Shown in pieces: positions 36,187-48,366 of a stretch of 64,000 nt of DNA. Numbering within the stretch: position 1 is the stretch's first letter; each line of letters starts with the position of its first letter. The notes beneath the pieces are model-generated. The model was not told the origin of the DNA. It was given only the letters and a program-made list of their open reading frames with translations, and did no database searches. The stretch spans positions 124,001-188,000 of the forward strand of contig NZ_JAMXWN010000001.1 of assembly GCF_024125425.1 (NCBI RefSeq), given 5' to 3'. The stretch comes from Sporolactobacillus kofuensis (lineage in GTDB: Bacteria; Bacillota; Bacilli; Bacillales; Sporolactobacillaceae). The position numbers were made by a program, and so were the translations under genes.

Positions 36187-36873
36187 ATGTTTGGTTACAA
36201 CAAAATAAAAAAGCAGCTCATGAAACGCAAGCTGGAACTCGAACATAAATTAATAAGTGATATGGAAACAGCGAGTGAGTTAGGATCGATTACAGATTTT
36301 GCTTCAGGAGAACTTTCAACGTATGATAACCATCCGGCTGAATCGGCAACACAGCTCTATGAACGTGAAAAAGACCTCGCTTTTCATAAAATGGAGCAAA
36401 AAGAATTAAAAGAAATTAATCATGCGTTAAAAAAGATTCATGAGGGAACCTATGGGTATGATGAGAAAACCGGTGAGAAAATACCTCGTGCGCGACTCAA
36501 GGCTCTACCAACAGCAAGAACAACGGTTGCTCATTCTGAAATAGATCATCATCATAAGGTGCGTCCGGTGGAGGAATCAGTCATACTTGATATGGAAGAA
36601 AGTGGATTTACTAATTTTGAAAGTAATGGGTTCGATGAACAAAATGCATATGATTTGGTATCACAATATAACGATCAAGAAGGCATCTATGAAGATGCTC
36701 CTTATAGCGATGATGAAGAGGGCATGGGGTTTGTTGAAGAACTTGAAGCTTTTGCAGCAACGGGAATTGGGGGCTTCTCAGGTGACGATGAAATTCAAGT
36801 GCTAAAAAATCATCATTACGATCATTGGTCTTCTAGATATGAGGATGAATACACCGATCCTAATGAAAATTAA
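36187..36873 (+). CDS. ylyA: YlyA/YteA-type DksA-like regulator
   Basis: A 228-residue protein of the YteA family with a TraR/DksA-like C-terminal segment in the first half (about 75-115). In B. subtilis ylyA also lies between ileS and lspA, and YlyA binds RNA polymerase and adjusts sigma-G genes. The DksA zinc-finger positions are occupied by non-cysteines (GTYGYDEKTGEKIP... PTARTTV), so no zinc site is expected. A long acidic tail (130-228) follows. ATG 36187 is preferred; the AAAGGGGG site is about 11 bases upstream, slightly far, and lies inside a hairpin. Confidence 0.85.
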   Translation: MFGYNKIKKQLMKRKLELEHKLISDMETASELGSITDFASGELSTYDNHPAESATQLYEREKDLAFHKMEQKELKEINHALKKIHEGTYGYDEKTGEKIPRARLKALPTARTTVAHSEIDHHHKVRPVEESVILDMEESGFTNFESNGFDEQNAYDLVSQYNDQEGIYEDAPYSDDEEGMGFVEELEAFAATGIGGFSGDDEIQVLKNHHYDHWSSRYEDEYTDPNEN

Positions 36874-36895
36874 TCTGTAGATAGTGTTTGGATGT

Positions 36896-36930
36896 TGTCT
36901 CAAAAGTCATGGACTTTGGGACATTTTTTT
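36896..36930 (+). terminator. Terminator after ylyA
   Basis: TGTCTCAAAAGTC pairs with GGACTTTGGGACA (one bulge), followed by seven T residues. Confidence 0.88.
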
Positions 36931-36944
36931 ATAAGGTGCGTAAT

Positions 36945-37040
36945 GAATTAAGGCGCGTAGGTGAGCGACTGTTGCGGGATCAGCGAGTCAGGGAAGACTC
37001 TGCAGCCTTTTATGAGCTACCGGGATCGCTTTACACATAT
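36945..37040 (+). repeat. Decayed copy of the GC-rich intergenic repeat
   Basis: TTGCGGGATCAGCGAGTCAG, then AAGACTCTGCAG, a GAGCTACCGGGATCGC piece and surrounding bases follow the order of the repeat core (GCGGGA, GCGAGCCAAG, GACCCCGCAG, GAGGCTC, GGATCGCC). The last third is lost. Confidence 0.5.
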
Positions 37041-37147
37041 CTCTTTTGGAAGAATTATGCTAAAATTTAAGAATAAATGGGGATGACCGAGCTGGTTTAT
37101 GTCACCAGTATGCATCGTTCCTTATGAATTTTTGGAGGAATTTGTAG

Positions 37148-37603
37148 ATGATTTATTATGCACTTGCAGGCCTTGTTCTTCTTATTGATCAAATTTCCAA
37201 GTGGATGATCGTACAAAATATGGCTCTTGGACAGAGTATAGCGATTATTCCCGGATTATTTTATTTGACGTCAATTCGTAATAATGGAGCGGCTTGGAGT
37301 ATATTGGAAGGTCAATTTATTTTCTTCTTTATAATAACCATTATTGTTTTGGTGGCCGTTGTTTATTACATGCAGAAGATCGGTCGAAAGCAGCCACTTC
37401 TAGGGACTTCGCTGGGACTGATTATCGGCGGAACACTCGGAAATTTTTTGGATCGAATGTTACGTGGTGAAGTTGTCGACTTTATCCATGTTTATATCAT
37501 TCATTATAGTTTCCCGGTGTTTAATATCGCGGATTCTTCGCTATGTATTGGCGTAATCTTGCTGATCATGTATCTGTTCCTTGATGGAAAGAAGGAGCAG
37601 TAA
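37148..37603 (+). CDS. lspA: Lipoprotein signal peptidase (signal peptidase II)
   Basis: A 151-residue membrane aspartic protease that removes signal peptides from prolipoproteins after lipid attachment. Four membrane segments are evident. The catalytic aspartates lie in [15 protein letters not shown] and in [21 protein letters not shown] is also conserved. The start ATG 37148 follows TTGGAGGAATTTG. The pseudouridine synthase gene starts directly after the stop codon. Confidence 0.96.
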   Translation: MIYYALAGLVLLIDQISKWMIVQNMALGQSIAIIPGLFYLTSIRNNGAAWSILEGQFIFFFIITIIVLVAVVYYMQKIGRKQPLLGTSLGLIIGGTLGNFLDRMLRGEVVDFIHVYIIHYSFPVFNIADSSLCIGVILLIMYLFLDGKKEQ

Positions 37604-38524
37604 ATGTCAGATCACGTAAAATATGTCGATGTTAGGGACGAAGGAACGAGGGTTGACGCTTGGATGAGCCGTGAAATTCCCGGAGAGTCAAGATCTCGAT
37701 TGCAGCAACTAATTAAGGATAAATGCATCTTAGTGAATGGTTCAGCAGTAAAGACAAGTTATCGCATGAAGACTGATGATGAAGTCACGATACACTTGCC
37801 GGAACCAGAACCTCTTAATGTCGAACCGGAAGATATTCCACTTGATATTGTCTATGAGGATCACTCAGTAATTGTTGTGAACAAGCCAAGAGGGATGGTC
37901 GTTCATCCGGCACCTGGAAACATGAGCGGCACCTTAGTCAATGCGCTGCTTGGGCATTGTCATGATTTATCGGGAATTAACGGGGTAATGCGACCTGGAA
38001 TTGTTCATCGGATCGATAAAGAAACTTCAGGGTTGTTAATGGTCGCAAAAACGGATACAGCACACCGATCTTTGGCTGCCCAGTTAAAAGACAAAACAAC
38101 GAAACGGGAATATCTTGCTCTTGTTCACGGATGTTTGCCTCATGATGAGGGGACCATTGATGCACCGATCGGCCGGTCGGATAAAGATCGGAAAAAAATG
38201 ATGGTGACGGATAAAAACAGTAAACATGCGGTGACGCATTTCAAAGTTATTGAACGTTTCTCAAAGTATACTTATGTCTCATGCCGATTAGAGACAGGCC
38301 GGACACATCAGATCAGGGTGCATATGGCGTATATTGGTCATCCGTTGGCGGGTGATCCGAAATATGGGCCGCGTAAAACGCTCCCAATTCATGGTCAGGC
38401 ATTACATGCTGCTGAACTGGGGTTTGTACATCCTGAAACCAATCAATTCATGCTTTTTCACGCACCACTTCCAGAGGATATGAACCAGTTGCTCATACGA
38501 TTGAGAAACCATGAATGGGATTGA
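37604..38524 (+). CDS. ylyB: RluA-family pseudouridine synthase (YlyB, RluD-type)
   Basis: A 306-residue enzyme that converts uridine to pseudouridine in rRNA. It has an N-terminal S4 domain (about 14-75), followed by the catalytic domain with VVNKPRGMVVHPAPG and the catalytic Asp in the HRIDKETSGL motif. RTHQIRVHMAYIGHPLAGDPKYG completes the signature. Its exact target is not known from sequence; RluD-type modification of 23S rRNA helix 69 is likely. The start ATG is preceded by AAGGAGC at the end of lspA. Confidence 0.93.
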   Translation: MSDHVKYVDVRDEGTRVDAWMSREIPGESRSRLQQLIKDKCILVNGSAVKTSYRMKTDDEVTIHLPEPEPLNVEPEDIPLDIVYEDHSVIVVNKPRGMVVHPAPGNMSGTLVNALLGHCHDLSGINGVMRPGIVHRIDKETSGLLMVAKTDTAHRSLAAQLKDKTTKREYLALVHGCLPHDEGTIDAPIGRSDKDRKKMMVTDKNSKHAVTHFKVIERFSKYTYVSCRLETGRTHQIRVHMAYIGHPLAGDPKYGPRKTLPIHGQALHAAELGFVHPETNQFMLFHAPLPEDMNQLLIRLRNHEWD

Positions 38525-38562
38525 ACCGTGCAAAAAAATTTTTTACAGGTAAAGAAAGAATA

Positions 38563-38731
38563 TGATTTTTGACGAAGCAGTGTTATGTGACCGAATGCGC
38601 GCGACGCTTGAGTGATTAGGTGCCAGCGGATACCCCACAAGCATTTGTCTTTCGAGGAGGTTCGCGTTGCGCCCGCGGTAAGCGAACAATCGGAGAAAAT
38701 TGATGCAAAGTCAAGGACTGGGCGGTTTTCC
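38563..38731 (+). repeat. GC-rich intergenic repeat, copy F
   Basis: Diverged 5' half; good match in the 3' half: CCAGCGGATACCCCAC, TTTCGAGGAGGTTCGCG, TTGCGCCCGCGGTAAGCGAACAATCGGAG and TCAAGGACTGGGCGGTTTTCC. It lies between the ylyB stop and the pyr promoter. Confidence 0.8.
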
Positions 38732-38748
38732 TTAATACCATCTAACCA

Positions 38749-38777
38749 TTGACAATTCTGTCCATGTTTGGCATACT
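38749..38777 (+). promoter_or_regulatory. Promoter of the pyr operon
   Basis: TTGACA (38749-38754), a 17-base spacer and CATACT (38772-38777) with an upstream TG extension (TGG-CATACT). Confidence 0.8.
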
Positions 38778-38788
38778 ATCTGTAGTTA

Positions 38789-39494
<706 letters not shown>

Positions 39495-39513
39495 TAATAG
39501 AAGCGAAACGTAG

Positions 39514-39616
39514 AACACCTTTTAAAGGCAGTCCTGTGAGACTGATAAAGAGTGATTGAGCGCAAAACGGTTTTTTACACAACCTCTTTGTCAGATTCTG
39601 ACGAAGAGGTTTTTTT
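39514..39616 (+). promoter_or_regulatory. Second PyrR-type attenuator, between pyrR and pyrB
   Basis: CAGTC and GACTG enclose CTGTGA (39529-39544), and the lower stem pairs CACCTTT with AAAGAGTG, the shape of a PyrR-binding hairpin. The terminator is strong: CCTCTTTGTCAG (39583-39594) with CTGACGAAGAGG (39598-39609), then seven T residues. Confidence 0.78.
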
Positions 39617-39688
39617 AATGGTCGATGGTGTAAAAATGCAAGCTCAGGTGAAAGAAAGCACACATTAAAACAAGAGGGGGATTATGTG

Positions 39689-40591
39689 ATGGCGAATCTG
39701 CTTAGCTTAAATAAACTTTCGATAACGGAAATCAATCATATTTTAGATCGTGCAGATCAACTCCATGAGTTAAGTGATGAAGGCTGGTTCCAACCCAATC
39801 ATACACTGGTTGCCAATCTTTTTTACGAACCAAGTACACGTACTCGCTTCAGTTTTGAAACAGCAGAAAAGAGATTGGGTTATCAAATATTGAACTTTAG
39901 CAGCAAAACATCGAGTGCACAAAAAGGCGAAACACTTTACGATACGGTGAAAACGATGGAAGCACTTGGTACAAAAGCTGTTGTGGTTCGCCATCAGGAT
40001 ACCGGCTACTATAGAGAACTCGGTAATGTTGGTATTTCGGTACTTAATGCAGGGGACGGGTGCGGGGATCATCCGACACAGGCTTTGCTGGATCTACTGA
40101 CCATCCGCCAAGAGTTCGAGAAGTTTTCAGGATTAACGGTTGCCATTATCGGTGACCTAAGATATAGCAGGGTTGCAAAATCTGATGCTGAAGTGTTCAC
40201 ACGCTTAGGTTGCCGCGTCTTACTTTCTGGTCCAGAAGAGTGGCAAAATAGAGATTTACCTGGAACCTATGTACCTGTTGAGGAAGCCATTGAAACCGCT
40301 GATGCTGTGATCATGCTTCGCATTCAACATGAACGTCATGAACAATCGATGAAAATGACTAAGCAAGCTTACCACGAACGCTACGGTTTGACTATTGAAC
40401 GTGCCTATCGAATGAAACCGGATAGCATTATTATGCACCCCGGACCAATTAATCGTGGTGTTGAGCTGGATAATGCACTCGTTGAGTGTCCGCGTTCTCG
40501 CTATTTCAAACAAATTAAGAATGGTGTTATCGCAAGAATGGCTGCATTGGAGTGGGCACTTGATTCACTACCCGTGCACGCGATCGGATAA
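39689..40591 (+). CDS. pyrB: Aspartate carbamoyltransferase, catalytic subunit
   Basis: A 300-residue enzyme joining carbamoyl phosphate and aspartate, the committed step of de novo pyrimidine synthesis. Carbamoyl-phosphate binding motifs FEPSTRTRFSFE and GDGCGDHPTQALLD are intact, and IMHPGPINRGVE near the C-terminus binds aspartate. Start ATG 39689 or GTG 39686, both behind AAGAGGGGG. In B. subtilis pyrC follows; here carA follows after 55 bases. Confidence 0.96.
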   Translation: MANLLSLNKLSITEINHILDRADQLHELSDEGWFQPNHTLVANLFYEPSTRTRFSFETAEKRLGYQILNFSSKTSSAQKGETLYDTVKTMEALGTKAVVVRHQDTGYYRELGNVGISVLNAGDGCGDHPTQALLDLLTIRQEFEKFSGLTVAIIGDLRYSRVAKSDAEVFTRLGCRVLLSGPEEWQNRDLPGTYVPVEEAIETADAVIMLRIQHERHEQSMKMTKQAYHERYGLTIERAYRMKPDSIIMHPGPINRGVELDNALVECPRSRYFKQIKNGVIARMAALEWALDSLPVHAIG

Positions 40592-40646
40592 TACATTTGA
40601 TCATAAAGAGAAAATAAACCGCATTAAAAAAAGGAGTGGCAATCGA

Positions 40647-41738
40647 TTGAAAAGACAGCTTGTTTTAGAAAATGGCGCATCCTTCATTGGTGAAGGCTTT
40701 GGTAGCAACTCGGATATGAAAGGTGAAGTTGTTTTTAACACAGGGATGACCGGTTATCAGGAATTGATTACCGATCCATCATATTGTGGGCAAATTGTGA
40801 CGATGACGTACCCACTCATTGGAAACTATGGAATCAACCGTTCAGATAATGAATCCGGACAGCCAAGTATTTCCGGATTAATCGTAAAAGAAATCGCAAA
40901 AAAGCCTTCTCACTGGCAGAAAGATAAGACAATCAGTGAATGGCTGGAAGAGTATGATGTTCCTGGCATTGAAGGGATCGACACGCGCAAACTAACAAAA
41001 ATTATTCGAGAATATGGCACGCTCAGAGGAAAAATTGTCTCAGCAGATGCGGATCCAAATGAAGTTGCAGAAGAACTAAAAAAATGGCCGTTACCAACCG
41101 ATCAGATCAGTCGTGTTTCGACGAAATCTGTTTATGTGACTCCTGGTTCTGGTCCTCGGGTCGTTCTGGTCGATTTTGGTGCAAAACAAGGGATTCTTCG
41201 CGAGTGCATTAAGCGAAATTTAGATGTCGTTATTGTCCCTTATCAGACAACAGCAGAAGATATCGCCAAACTTCATCCAGATGGTGTGTTGCTCAGCAAT
41301 GGACCTGGTGATCCAAAAGAAGTTCCTGAGGCTGTAGAGATGGTACGAGATATACTCGGAAAAATCCCGGTTTTCGGCATTTGTCTCGGTCATCAATTGT
41401 TCGCGCTTGCTGCAGGGGCGAATACAGTGAAAATGCGCTTTGGTCACCGCGGCGTGAATCATCCAGTAAAAAATCTGCGCTCCGGTAAATTTGTGATTAC
41501 TTCCCAAAACCATGGATTTACGGTTGAAAAAGAGTCACTTAAAGGGACAGACCTCGAAGTCACTCATATAGCGATAAACGATGGAACGATTGAAGGTCTC
41601 CGTCATACGAAATATCCGGCATTCAGTGTTCAGTATCACCCGGAAGCATCACCAGGACCGGATGACAGCCAGGATTTGTTTGATGAATTCCTCAGCATGA
41701 TTGAAACAAACAAAAAGGAAGGTGCACAGCTTGCCTAA
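40647..41738 (+). CDS. pyrAA: Carbamoyl-phosphate synthase small subunit (pyrimidine-specific)
   Basis: A 363-residue glutaminase subunit that passes ammonia to the large subunit. The class I amidotransferase triad is visible: Cys in FGICLGHQL and His-x-Glu in YHPEASPGP. The start is TTG 40647 behind AAGGAGTGG and gives [18 protein letters not shown]; the frame is open 64 codons upstream inside pyrB, which is not meaningful. The stop overlaps the large-subunit start by eight bases. Confidence 0.95.
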   Translation: MKRQLVLENGASFIGEGFGSNSDMKGEVVFNTGMTGYQELITDPSYCGQIVTMTYPLIGNYGINRSDNESGQPSISGLIVKEIAKKPSHWQKDKTISEWLEEYDVPGIEGIDTRKLTKIIREYGTLRGKIVSADADPNEVAEELKKWPLPTDQISRVSTKSVYVTPGSGPRVVLVDFGAKQGILRECIKRNLDVVIVPYQTTAEDIAKLHPDGVLLSNGPGDPKEVPEAVEMVRDILGKIPVFGICLGHQLFALAAGANTVKMRFGHRGVNHPVKNLRSGKFVITSQNHGFTVEKESLKGTDLEVTHIAINDGTIEGLRHTKYPAFSVQYHPEASPGPDDSQDLFDEFLSMIETNKKEGAQLA

Positions 41739-44700
41739 GAGAACAGATATTAATAAGATTTTGGTCATCGGATCTGGACCAATTATTATTGGACAGGCTG
41801 CAGAATTTGATTATTCCGGCACACAAGCTTGCCAATCACTAAGAGAAGAAGGCTATGAAGTTGTCCTTGTGAATTCAAACCCTGCAACGATTATGACGGA
41901 TACGGATATTGCTGATCGTGTCTACATCGAGCCACTGACTGTCGAATTTGTCAGCAAGATTATTCGTAAAGAACATCCGGATGGACTTCTCGCAACACTG
42001 GGTGGACAAACAGGATTGAACCTTGCTGTTCAGTTGCATCATACAGGAATTCTTGATGAACTAAATGTGCAATTTCTAGGAACCAACCTTGATAGCATTG
42101 AAAAAGCAGAAGACCGCGAAAAATTTCGTGATTTGATGATTGAATTGGGTGAACCAGTTCCGCCGAGTGAGATCGTAACCACGCTAGAAGCGGCACGTAA
42201 CTTTGTAGACAACGTTCATTTGCCCGTAATCATCCGCCCTGCTTTTACATTAGGTGGGACAGGGGGAGGCATTGCCTCAACAGCAGAAGAATTGGATACG
42301 ATTGCTGAGAATGGCTTGAAATTAAGCCCAGTACACCAAGTTCTTATTGAAAAAAGTATCGCTGGTTTCAAGGAAATTGAATTTGAAGTCATGCGTGATG
42401 CGAATGATGGTGCGATTGCGGTTTGTCACATGGAAAATATCGATCCGGTTGGTATCCACACGGGTGATTCAATTGTTACGGCACCTTGCCAAACATTGAG
42501 TGATCGTGATTTGCAGCATCTACGCAGCGTCTCGTTAAAAATTGTTCGTGCGCTAAAAATTGAAGGCGGCTGTAACGTTCAGCTTGCTCAAGATCCTCAT
42601 AGTGATCGTTATTACATTATCGAGGTAAATCCACGTGTCAGCCGGTCCTCGGCACTTGCGTCAAAAGCAACAGGTTACCCAATCGCAAAGGTTGCTGCGA
42701 AGATTGCAGTCGGCTACCATTTGGACGAAATAAAGAATGCCGTAACCGGAACGACCTACGCAAGCTTTGAACCAACGTTGGACTATGTGGTTACGAAAAT
42801 CCCGCGTTGGCCATTTGATAAATTCGATGATGCGAAGCGAACACTCGGCACTCAGATGAAAGCAACCGGTGAAGTATTGGCAATCGGACGCAACTTTGAA
42901 GAGTCGATTCTAAAAGCTGTCCGATCTCTTGAAAATGGAACCTTACACCTCGAACTGAAAGAAACAGCAGAGATGAGTATGGAAGACCTCTTCAATATTA
43001 TTAAGAAGAAAGACGACCGAAGACTATTTCTGATTGCAGAAACGCTTAGAAGAGGCGCAAGCATTGAAGACATCTGGTCGTGCACACAAATTGATCGTTT
43101 CTTCCTTACTAAAATCGCGAATATTGTTGCGATCGAAAAAGCACTTGAAGCAGCACCGAAAGATGAACAGGTGCTGATGAATGCGAAAAAACATGGCTTT
43201 TCCGATTGGAAGATTGCCCAATGCTGGAACAGTACGGAAACAGAAGTTACAGCATGGCGTAAAGAACGCGGGATTCATCCGGTTTATAAGATGGTTGATA
43301 CGTGTGCAGGAGAATTTGAATCGGAAACACCTTATTATTACAGCAGTTATGAAGATGAAAATGAATCGGTTGTTTCCAAACGAGAAAGTGTCATTGTTCT
43401 CGGCTCAGGACCGATTCGAATTGGTCAAGGCGTCGAATTTGACTATGCCACAGTTCATGCAGTCTGGGCAATTAAGAATCAGGGCTACGAAGCAATTATG
43501 ATTAATAACAATCCGGAAACAGTATCGACGGACTTTAGTGTCTCTGATAAATTGTATGTTGAGCCGCTAACGCTCGAAGATGTGATGCATGTTATCGATC
43601 TTGAGAAACCGAAAGGTGTTGTCGTACAGTTTGGTGGACAGACAGCCATTAATCTTGCTTCAGGTCTTGCAGCTCATGGAGTGAACATTCTCGGTACAAC
43701 TTTGGATGCGATGGATCAAGCAGAGGATCGTGATCGCTTCGAACAACTCTTGCTCAAACTTCATGTTGATCATCCGGCGGGTGACACAGCATTCTCAACT
43801 GAGGAAGCGGTAAAAATCGCAAATAAATTGGATTATCCTGTTCTCGTTCGCCCTTCGTATGTACTCGGAGGACGCGCAATGGAGATTGTCTATAATGAAG
43901 CATCACTCAAACATTATATGGATCACGCCGTTTTGATCAATCCGGACCACCCCGTATTGGTGGACCGATATCTCGTCGGCACTGAAATTGAACTGGATGC
44001 ACTTTCAGATGGGGAAAATGTGTACATCCCAGGTATTATGGAACATATTGAACGCTCAGGAGTCCACTCTGGTGATTCCATTGCTGTCTATCCGACACAA
44101 ACACTTAGTGATCAAGTAAAGCAGGAAGTTGTCGATACAGCGATAAAAATTGCTCGCGGTCTTCACGTCGTCGGCATGCTGAACATTCAGTTCGTCATCC
44201 ATCAACAGCATGTCTATGTCATTGAAGTGAATCCTCGTGCCAGCAGAACCGTTCCGTTCCTCAGCAAAATCACGGGAGTACCGATGGCTAAAGTTGCAAC
44301 ACAGCTGATTCTTGGTGAGAAGTTGGAGAAGCTTGGTTATGAGACCGGTATCCATCCGGAACCGAATCGCGGTGTGTATGTCAAAGTTCCAGTATTCTCC
44401 TTTGCGAAGCTGCGTCGAGTCGATGTCACACTCGGACCGGAGATGAAGTCAACCGGTGAAGTTATGGGACAAGATGTGACTTTGGAAAAGGCTTTATATA
44501 AAGGCCTACTTGCTAGCGGAATGACAATTCCTGCACATGGATCAGTACTCTTCACTATTGCAGACAAGGATAAAGAAGAAGCACTTGCACTCGTGAAAAG
44601 ATTCTATGATATCGGCTATAACATTCTGGCTACGGAAGGAACAGCTGCGATGATCGCGGAGCGCAACATACCAGTTACAGTCGTAAATAAAATTGGAGGA

Positions 44701-44969
44701 AGCACACCAAATCTACTTGATGTCATCCGACACGGTGGTGCACAATTTGTTGTCAACACGCTAACAAAGGGACAGCGTCCCGCACGTGATGGATTCAGAA
44801 TCCGGCGTGAGTCCGTAGAGAATGGTGTAGTCTGCCTCACATCATTAGATACAACGGAAGCGTTGCTCACAGTTCTTGAATCTCTTGCATTTCAAACGGA
44901 GTGCATGCCTCAGATGGATGATCGCTCGATTGATCGGAAGGTTGCAAATCTTGAAGCGGGTGTAAGCCG

Positions 44970-44973
<4 letters not shown>
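41731..44973 (+). CDS. pyrAB: Carbamoyl-phosphate synthase large subunit (pyrimidine-specific)
   Basis: A 1080-residue synthetase with two homologous ATP-grasp halves, seen from the repeated start motifs ([21 protein letters not shown] and [20 protein letters not shown]). The first half makes carboxyphosphate, the second carbamoyl phosphate. A C-terminal MGS-like regulatory domain (about 930-1060) may bind effectors such as UMP and PRPP. The start is TTG 41731 behind AAGGAAGGTG. It overlaps pyrK by four bases (ATGA). Confidence 0.96.
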
Positions 44974-47359
<2,386 letters not shown>

Positions 47360-47378
<19 letters not shown>

Positions 47379-48001
47379 TTGCAAACCATTTATTACAAAT
47401 CAATGCGGTTGTCCTTAGTCCTGAAGATCCTTTTACTTGGGCATCAGGAATTAAATCCCCAGTATATTGCGACAATCGTTTAATTCTCGCTTATCCTGAA
47501 GTACGTAAAGATGTGGTTAATGCATTTGTTACATTAATTCAAAAGAATTATCCGGAGGCTGAGGTTATCGCGGGTACGGCAACGGCAGGTATACCTCATG
47601 CAGCCTTAATCGCTGAAGCAATGGGCCTACCCATGGCTTATATTCGCTCATCAGCTAAGTCTCACGGACGGAAGAAGCAAATAGAAGGGATTATTAAACC
47701 AGGCCAGAAAGTTGTTGTGATTGATGATCTGATTTCAACCGGTGGCAGCGTATTGACTGCTGTACATGCTGTTGAGGCGGTAGGAGCAGAAATTCTTGGT
47801 GTCGCAGCTATATTTACATATCAACTCCCTAAGGCGGATACAAATTTTGCTGAAGCGAAAGTGTCGCTTCATACACTAACAAATTTCGAAACGCTCATCC
47901 ATTTGGCAGTGGAGAAGGGCACCATTAATCATGCACAACGCCAACAGCTAAAAAAATGGTATGCTGATCCAACGTCTGATGCATGGCAGATTCAACAGTA
48001 A
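47360..48001 (+). CDS. pyrE: Orotate phosphoribosyltransferase
   Basis: A 213-residue enzyme making OMP from orotate and PRPP. The PRPP-binding motif [15 protein letters not shown] is clear, and the [17 protein letters not shown] catalytic loop with its lysines is intact. It is the last gene of the operon and overlaps pyrF by 19 bases. A terminator follows. Confidence 0.96.
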
Positions 48002-48036
48002 ACAGGAAATGGAAGAATAGAATAACCAATTGATGA

Positions 48037-48060
48037 GGATCCCTTATAGGGATTCTTTTT
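48037..48060 (+). terminator. Terminator of the pyr operon
   Basis: GGATCCC pairs with GGGATTC (one G-T pair) across TTATA, followed by five T residues. Confidence 0.75.
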
Positions 48061-48317
48061 CATTAATAAAAAAATAGATCAACGAAATTTACGTGTTCTT
48101 GCGGATCAGCAACCGTTAAGTATTTATAACCAATGGCGTACGTATTACCCATTCAATAATGAGACGATGATTAAATGGATGAATTAGTGGTCAATTCATC
48201 TATGGAAATGAATGCTGCTTCGCCTATACAGTGTATTCTGCTAATCTGAGTCGGCTTCTTCTTGACGCAGGGCTTCAACGAGTGAGACAATAGAACTCGG
48301 TATTTAATCGGAAGTTG
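48061..48317. other. Gap between pyrE and rqcH
   Basis: No named gene. A plus-strand frame is open from about 48074 to a stop at 48187 (37 codons, containing LRVLADQQPLSIYNQW) but has no good start or ribosome site. It could be a gene remnant or chance. A TTGCGGATCAGCAACCG stretch faintly recalls the repeat core. Nothing else stands out. Confidence 0.4.
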
Positions 48318-48348
48318 AAAAAGCGAGCAGCATATGCCCGCTTTTTTT
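48318..48348 (+). terminator. Terminator-like hairpin before rqcH
   Basis: AAAAGCG and CGCTTTT enclose a GCA/TGC inner pair, followed by seven T residues. No gene is evident just upstream, so it may end pyr read-through or an unseen small transcript, or it may attenuate rqcH. Confidence 0.7.
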
Positions 48349-48366
48349 GGAAGTGAGGGATGTGCA

